Below, piece after piece: positions 62,769 to 64,000 of a DNA stretch of 64,000 bases (positions are counted from its first letter, which is position 1; every line of letters begins with the position of its first letter). The notes under the pieces were generated by a model. The model did not search any database, was not told the origin of the DNA, and saw only the letters and a list, made by a program, of their open reading frames with translations. The translations under genes and the position numbers were made by a program. The DNA is taken from positions 62,001 through 126,000 of the forward strand of contig NZ_CAJULN010000001.1 in the NCBI RefSeq assembly GCF_910586915.1, in the 5' to 3' direction. Source of the DNA: an uncultured Bacteroides sp. GTDB taxonomy: Bacteria > Bacteroidota > Bacteroidia > Bacteroidales > Bacteroidaceae.

Positions 62769-63734
62769 ATGAATGAATTAATTGATAAATATTTTGCTAA
62801 GCGCATCACGGTCGAAGAAAAACAGTTTCTTTTTACTTCGATGGAGGAGGATGAAACGTTGAAGAAGGAATTTCTTCAAATGCAAAATGCAGTTGCCCTT
62901 GCCGGATGGGTGTCTTGCGACGGAGACGGAGAACTCAGCCGCGAGGGCAAGAAGCGTTTTATGCAATTCCTTTTTAGGAAGAGGATGAAACGTACGTTGG
63001 TGCTTTCGATGAAATACGCTGCTGTTGTGTGCCTGCTGGCAGTTGCCACTTTTTTTGTGACTGCACACTATATGTCCGAACAATCCGGAAGAAGATTTAC
63101 GGTTGTTACCGCGCCGAAAGGACAGCGTGTGAAGGTGGATTTGCCCGACGGGACAGTTGCATGGCTCAGTCCTTGCAGCCAGTTGCGCTTTTCCGCTTCG
63201 TTCAACGACAAAAACCGTATCGTAGAACTGGACGGAGCCACTTTCTTTGATGTAGCAAAGAATCCGGACAAACCCTTTGTCGTTGCGGCCAAACAATATC
63301 GCGTGCAAGTGCTGGGTACAAAGTTCCATGTATCAGCTTATGCCGAGAGTCCCGAATTTGAAACAGATTTGGTAGAAGGAGCAGTACACATATACGATTC
63401 GAACAACGCCCGGAATGAACTCTTTCTTCAACCTAAGGAAAAGGCTGTGTTGTGTGACGATAAGTTGGTAAAGCACCCGTCGTGCTTCGATAATGAAGAG
63501 TATTTGAAAAACGGCATCATCTCTTTCCAGTCCGAAACTTTTGGGAAAGTAATCAACCAGGTCTCCCTATGGAATGAGGTGCACTTCACCATCAGGCAAT
63601 CGGTAGACTTGACAAAGAAAATATCCGGCAAGTTCAGGCAAAGCGATACCGTAGAAAGTATACTGAAAGCCTTGCAGGGAGTCACTCCTTTTAAATATAC
63701 CATCGTTGACGAAAATCAGATAATCATTTATTGA
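62769..63734 (+). CDS. FecR family anti-sigma factor of a third PUL
   Basis: A 321-residue membrane protein: cytoplasmic N-terminal sigma-binding region (about 1-80, FAKRITVEEKQFLFTSMEEDETLKKEFLQMQNAV), one membrane helix (YAAVVCLLAVATFFVTAHYM), periplasmic FecR domain (APKGQRVKVDLPDGTVAWLSPCSQLRF, DGATFFDVAKNPDKPFVV, YRVQVLGTKFHVSAY) and a C-terminal DUF4974-like domain ending NQIIIY. It should regulate the sigma factor encoded just upstream and receive the signal from the STN domain of the SusC beginning at 63872. Confidence 0.93.
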   Translation: MNELIDKYFAKRITVEEKQFLFTSMEEDETLKKEFLQMQNAVALAGWVSCDGDGELSREGKKRFMQFLFRKRMKRTLVLSMKYAAVVCLLAVATFFVTAHYMSEQSGRRFTVVTAPKGQRVKVDLPDGTVAWLSPCSQLRFSASFNDKNRIVELDGATFFDVAKNPDKPFVVAAKQYRVQVLGTKFHVSAYAESPEFETDLVEGAVHIYDSNNARNELFLQPKEKAVLCDDKLVKHPSCFDNEEYLKNGIISFQSETFGKVINQVSLWNEVHFTIRQSVDLTKKISGKFRQSDTVESILKALQGVTPFKYTIVDENQIIIY

Positions 63735-63871
63735 AAACACACTTTGTTAAATCTTTAATTAAACAATGAAAAGCCTATGAAGTAAAAACACCGGATTCAA
63801 AAAGTCAATATCGTTGACAATTTCTCTTCAAAAAAACAAAAAAAATATTAACCTTATTACATTGCAAAAGT

Positions 63872-64000
63872 ATGAAAAAAAACTTATTGCTAACTTCGTA
63901 TGTACTTAAACAACGTGAATTAGAACAAATCCTGCGAATTATGAAATGCACAGTCTTGCTGTTATTCTTACTTATATTTCAAGCCAATGCCGGTCGGGTA
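63872..64000 (+). CDS. N-terminus of a SusC-like transporter (truncated by window end)
   Basis: Forty-three codons from ATG at 63872 to the window edge, in frame throughout. The start MKKNLLLTSYVLKQ, the internal MKCTVLLLFLLIFQANAG hydrophobic stretch and the position after sigma-fecR are typical of STN-containing SusC proteins, which carry a long N-terminal leader. The protein continues beyond the window. Confidence 0.7.
   Translation, partial: MKKNLLLTSYVLKQRELEQILRIMKCTVLLLFLLIFQANAGRV

Overview
The window looks like chromosome of a gut Bacteroides (Bacteroidales, species not assigned). The evidence is four SusC/SusD-type outer-membrane glycan uptake pairs or parts of them, ECF sigma/FecR pairs, a hybrid two-component regulator with a periplasmic propeller, many lipoproteins, and promoters of the Bacteroides type (-33 TTTG/TTG, about 20 nt, -7 TAnnTTTG). 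I recognised no rRNA, tRNA or CRISPR array.

Layout. 1-10.9 kb: the last lipoprotein of a polysaccharide utilisation locus (PUL), then housekeeping genes: TlpA-like thiol lipoprotein, dihydrolipoamide dehydrogenase, Rpn-type nuclease, PH-domain protein, nadB, bactofilin, rubrerythrin and a SulP transporter. 10.9-14.3 kb: an AT-rich accessory island. It carries a small six-cysteine NVEALA-type peptide, a propeller lipoprotein and a CxxC lipoprotein, bounded by decayed insertion-sequence DNA (IS630-like and IS982-like fragments) and by a direct repeat of a small terminal-repeat element. 14.3-29.5 kb: a probable host O-glycan (mucin) PUL: a multidomain GH31 enzyme on the minus strand, then FecR, SusC, SusD, a Ser-type sulfatase, a GH20 enzyme and a distal ECF sigma factor on the plus strand. 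29.6-35.5 kb: a radical SAM protein, a helix-hairpin-helix outer-membrane protein, a DUF4294 protein, a SpoU methyltransferase and nadA; this stretch holds a dense cluster of TTATCAACA-like 9-mers. 35.7-55 kb: a second PUL with two SusC/SusD pairs, a hybrid two-component regulator, a GH95-like enzyme, a GH88 unsaturated glucuronyl hydrolase and a DUF2264 protein, pointing to a uronate-containing glycan. 55-60.5 kb: a minus-strand operon leuS, yitT-like, rdgB, OmpA-like. 60.5-64 kb: a candidate small RNA, an EamA-type transporter and the start of a third PUL (ECF sigma, FecR, truncated SusC).

How the parts work together. In each PUL a sensor (sigma/FecR via the SusC STN domain, or the hybrid regulator) should switch on SusC/SusD import plus periplasmic enzymes that trim the imported glycan. 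nadB and nadA supply the two steps of de novo quinolinate synthesis but lie 28 kb apart.

The most unusual material is not protein coding: (i) a dispersed family of about 22-bp-period ATATAT-centred palindromes found at four gene 3' ends, with shared boundary motifs; (ii) the clustered DnaA-box-like 9-mers at 31.6-34.5 kb; (iii) a promoter-terminator pair with no gene between them near 60.6 kb; and (iv) the cysteine-rich peptide cassette between repeated mobile-element ends.
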